A DNA stretch of 7,868 nucleotides from Bacteroidota bacterium. Its GTDB lineage: Bacteria; Bacteroidota; Bacteroidia; Chitinophagales; Chitinophagaceae. Under the pieces are notes generated by a model that ran no database searches, was not told the DNA's origin, and worked only from the letters and a program-made list of their open reading frames with translations. The stretch covers positions 1 to 7,868 of the forward strand of contig JAEWBT010000042.1 in assembly GCA_023391015.1 (NCBI GenBank), in the 5' to 3' direction. The stretch's first letter is position 1. Each line of letters opens with the position of its first letter. The translations under genes and the position numbers were made by a program. Below are positions 6,081 to 7,868 of the stretch, piece after piece.

Positions 6081-7073
6081 TTACTCTCCCAGCCAAAACT
6101 CAAAAGCGCCACCGGCCACTTCCAGCTGCCGCGAAACGGTTTCGGACAGCGCCGTCCACTCTGCCACGTTTTCTTCTTTGCCGAAGGAAGCCGTTTGCAG
6201 GCCCACCTGGTTTTGCATGGCCCAGCGCAGCACCTCGCGCGCATTGAAGGGCGCAATACCCGGCACCCGGATCTTGCGCGGCATTCCGGAAATCTCCGCT
6301 GTTTCAGCCAGGAATTTAATGAGGGTCGCCTCGCCTTCGGGGCCTTCGGCAACGGGGATCAAAGCCAATCCCAAGCCTGCATTATCGGTGCTGTCCACCG
6401 CAAAAAGATAATTTCCGCCTGCGGTTGAAGCCAGGCCCATTGTCCAGACCGCATCGGGTCGCTGGCGGCGCTGCAACACACCAGGCGTAGCCACGCGCGG
6501 GGTGGGCGGCGTGCGCTTGCGGGTGCGCAGCTGGTAGAGCCGCCCGTCTTTGTAAATCCGCCGTATTTGCTTGCGCGGCCACGTTGGCGCAATGCGGCGC
6601 AGGAGGACAATCAATTCCTCAAACTGCCGCGACGGATCTTCTTCCAGCAACCGACACAGCGTTTCATACACCTCGCGGTCGTCGGCCTCCGGCTTGCGGG
6701 CTTTGTGCTCAAAATCGGCTTCCGGGAGTCCGGCGATGGCGCAGGCCTGCGAGATGGAAAGGGTGTGCTTGCGCACCAGCTGCCGCACCAAAGACTGGCG
6801 AATGGTGTTAGACTCGTCCACTACGGCGAGCGCATCCTGAAGCATTTGCAACAGGCCGGTGCCGCTGCGTTGCAGTTCAATTTTGGGGGGCGCAGGCGCT
6901 TCAGCGGTAGCGATTTCGGTTTCTTCTTTTTCCGGAAATTCGGCCAGCCAGTTGTAGAGCGTGGCCCGCGAGATGCCTGCCTGCTGCATCACTTCCTTCA
7001 CGCTCAGCGCGCCGCTGCGCCGCTGGCGTACCCATTGCAGGCGCTGCTCTTCGTCGTACCGGTGGATGTTCAT
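6081..7073 (-). CDS. IS3 transposase-derived protein, catalytic site apparently lost
   Basis: The 330-residue protein has the order of an IS3-family OrfA-OrfB fusion in one frame. Residues 8-46 are an OrfA-type helix-turn-helix (LSVKEVMQQAGISRATLYNW at 23-42). A proline/alanine-rich linker (55-63) and a helical segment (74-103) follow. OrfB-like DNA-binding parts are SISQACAIAGLPEADFEHKAR (106-126) and an HTH_21-like region with RRIYKDGRLYQLRTRKR (171-187). An integrase-like domain begins PDAVWTMG at 206. The first catalytic Asp (WxMD) is Gly213, and the second (SDNGxxF) falls at V270-P271 of VPGIAPF; only E305 may match the last Glu. The domain ends soon after. No -1 frameshift window, terminal inverted repeats or flanking target duplication is seen. 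The frame is intact and its base composition matches its neighbours. It lies 90 bp downstream of moxR on the same strand without a visible promoter, so co-transcription is likely. I infer a domesticated DNA-binding protein; a decaying pseudotransposase is the alternative. Confidence 0.8.
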   Translation of the reverse strand: MNIHRYDEEQRLQWVRQRRSGALSVKEVMQQAGISRATLYNWLAEFPEKEETEIATAEAPAPPKIELQRSGTGLLQMLQDALAVVDESNTIRQSLVRQLVRKHTLSISQACAIAGLPEADFEHKARKPEADDREVYETLCRLLEEDPSRQFEELIVLLRRIAPTWPRKQIRRIYKDGRLYQLRTRKRTPPTPRVATPGVLQRRQRPDAVWTMGLASTAGGNYLFAVDSTDNAGLGLALIPVAEGPEGEATLIKFLAETAEISGMPRKIRVPGIAPFNAREVLRWAMQNQVGLQTASFGKEENVAEWTALSETVSRQLEVAGGAFEFWLGE

Positions 7074-7166
7074 AGGCTATAGGTCATGTTTCATGTGTCA
7101 TGTGTCATGTGTCATGAATGGACGGGTCTACTCTTTTGTCTTTCATCTTTGGTCTCTCGTCTCCTA
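7074..7166. repeat. Heptad tandem repeats filling the moxR 3' spacer
   Basis: The whole spacer can be read in 7-bp units. On the plus strand five units, ggtcatg, tttcatg and three tgtcatg, cover 7082-7116. A second, more varied set (tcttttg, tctttca, tctttgg, tctctcg, tctccta) covers 7132-7166, running into the moxR stop codon. On the minus strand the units read ACACATG and then GACCAAA-like, in a nearly common register. The start codon of the IS3-derived gene (7071-7073) is the ATG of a unit GCCTATG, exactly two repeat lengths from the nearest CATG unit. No TAnnTTTG promoter box is present. Three units are identical, which suggests recent slippage or active maintenance. Confidence 0.75.
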
Positions 7167-7868
7167 TGGTACTTCCACTGCGTTCAGCACTGCGTCCAGC
7201 ACCTGCGAGATGCCGATGCCTTCGGCTTCGGCTTCGTAGCTGAGGCCAATGCGATGGCGCAGTACGTCGGCGAAAACGGCGCGGATGTCTTCCGGAATCA
7301 CGTAGGCCCGGCGGTTGAGGAACGCCCTTGCTTTGGCCGCGTGGGCCAGCCCGATGGAAGCGCGGGGCGAAGCGCCGTAAGAGATATAGGGTTTCCATTT
7401 TTCCAGCCGGTGGCTTTCCGGGAAACGGGTCGCAAACACGAGGTTCACGATGTAATTTTCAATCTTCTCATCCATGTACAGCTCCCGGATGGTCTGCCGG
7501 GCAGCCAGGATGGTGGCCTTCGTAACCACCGGACGAATGGGCGGAAAACCCGTAGGCGAAAGCGATTGGCGGATGATTTTCTTTTCTTCTTCCTTATCGG
7601 GATAGCCCACTACCACTTTCAACAAAAAACGGTCGGCCTGCGCTTCGGGCAGCTCGTAGGTTCCTTCCTGCTCAATTGGGTTTTGGGTAGCCAGCACGAG
7701 AAACGGCTCTTCCAGCGGAAACGTGGTGTCGCCAATGGTGACCTGCCGTTCCTGCATCGCTTGCAGCAGGGCTCTTTGCACTTTGGCGGGTGCGCGGTTA
7801 TTCTCATCGGCCAGTACCAGGTTGGCGAAAATAGGTCCTTGGCGCACCGAAAAACTATGCTCCTGTGG
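7164..7868 (-). CDS. MoxR-family AAA+ ATPase, 5' end outside window
   Basis: MoxR ATPases are cytoplasmic AAA+ chaperones thought to help assemble or activate partner proteins, often with DUF58 or VWA-domain proteins. The visible 234 residues are the C-terminal part: the frame stays open to the right edge (PQEHSFS precedes RQGPIFANL), so the GTG at 7847 is not the start and the Walker A loop lies outside. Seen here are GPIFANLVLADENNRAPAK with Walker B Asp-Glu (family consensus ADEINRAPPK), sensor 1 in VLATQNP, LPEAQADRF with the arginine-finger region (usually LPEAQLDRF), sensor 2 GASPRASIGL and the C-terminal lid (VIPEDIRAVFADVLRHRIGLSYEAEAEGI). The stop is TAG at 7164-7166. The usual DUF58 or VWA partner is not downstream; an IS3-derived gene is there instead, 90 bp away on the same strand. 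Partners could still lie upstream of moxR. Confidence 0.95.
   Translation of the reverse strand, partial: PQEHSFSVRQGPIFANLVLADENNRAPAKVQRALLQAMQERQVTIGDTTFPLEEPFLVLATQNPIEQEGTYELPEAQADRFLLKVVVGYPDKEEEKKIIRQSLSPTGFPPIRPVVTKATILAARQTIRELYMDEKIENYIVNLVFATRFPESHRLEKWKPYISYGASPRASIGLAHAAKARAFLNRRAYVIPEDIRAVFADVLRHRIGLSYEAEAEGIGISQVLDAVLNAVEVP

Larger units (their letters stand above)
146..7297. repeat. Scattered octamer palindrome TTCCGGAA, 12 copies
   Basis: Exact TTCCGGAA starts at 146, 773, 997, 2488, 2815, 3134, 3250, 4334, 4344, 6284, 6930 and 7290. Simple base composition predicts about 0.1 copy in this length. Nine copies are inside genes: four read as CCG GAA (Pro-Glu) and five as TCC GGA (Ser-Gly). 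Three are intergenic. The use of two reading frames plus noncoding DNA means that codon or dipeptide preference alone does not explain it. Many copies extend to TTTCCGGAAA. This looks like a genome-wide iterated palindrome comparable in kind to HIP1 of cyanobacteria. The span given covers the first to the last copy and is not one continuous element. Confidence 0.85.

Noticed and set aside
7848..7868. GTG at 7847 as the moxR start codon
   Set aside because: The frame is open to the window edge, and the Walker A region that every MoxR needs lies further upstream, so the gene simply runs out of the window.

Overview
This window is a stretch of chromosome from a member of the Bacteroidota, probably an environmental lineage with moderately high GC (roughly mid-50s percent by eye). 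The assignment rests on a perfect Bacteroidota-type -7 promoter box (TAnnTTTG form) ahead of the SUI1 gene, start codons without clear Shine-Dalgarno sequences, and a UvrA of Bacteroidota type. I cannot name a genus.

Layout. Positions 1-106 hold three 13-bp palindromes spaced exactly 32 bp apart. uvrA (excision repair) fills 107-2935 on the minus strand. A 291-bp divergent intergenic region follows, with an array of GTTGGA-headed mini-hairpins. rsmI (16S rRNA 2'-O-methyltransferase, + strand) occupies 3227-3922. It converges, with a 5-bp gap, on a small SUI1/YciH-type translation factor gene at 3928-4245 (minus). A divergent spacer carries the SUI1 promoter and two TTCCGGAA palindromes one helical turn apart. 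Next is a 465-residue protein of unknown function (4379-5776, +). A 304-bp convergent gap holds an inverted pair of GTCATYCT-type repeat units. On the minus strand, the 3' part of a MoxR-family AAA+ ATPase gene (7164 to beyond the right edge) is followed downstream by a 330-codon IS3-transposase-derived gene (6081-7073). The 90-bp spacer between these two is built from 7-bp repeats.

How the genes relate. The left half is housekeeping: DNA repair, rRNA modification and a translation factor, each apparently its own transcription unit. The right half is more accessory: an unknown protein, and a possible two-gene unit of MoxR plus a transposase relative that appears to have lost at least two of its three catalytic acidic residues while keeping an open frame and its DNA-binding region.

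The strongest unexplained signals are this apparently domesticated IS3-type protein, the octamer palindrome TTCCGGAA occurring 12 times (about 0.1 expected from base composition) in coding and noncoding DNA alike, and four structurally different intergenic repeat arrays.
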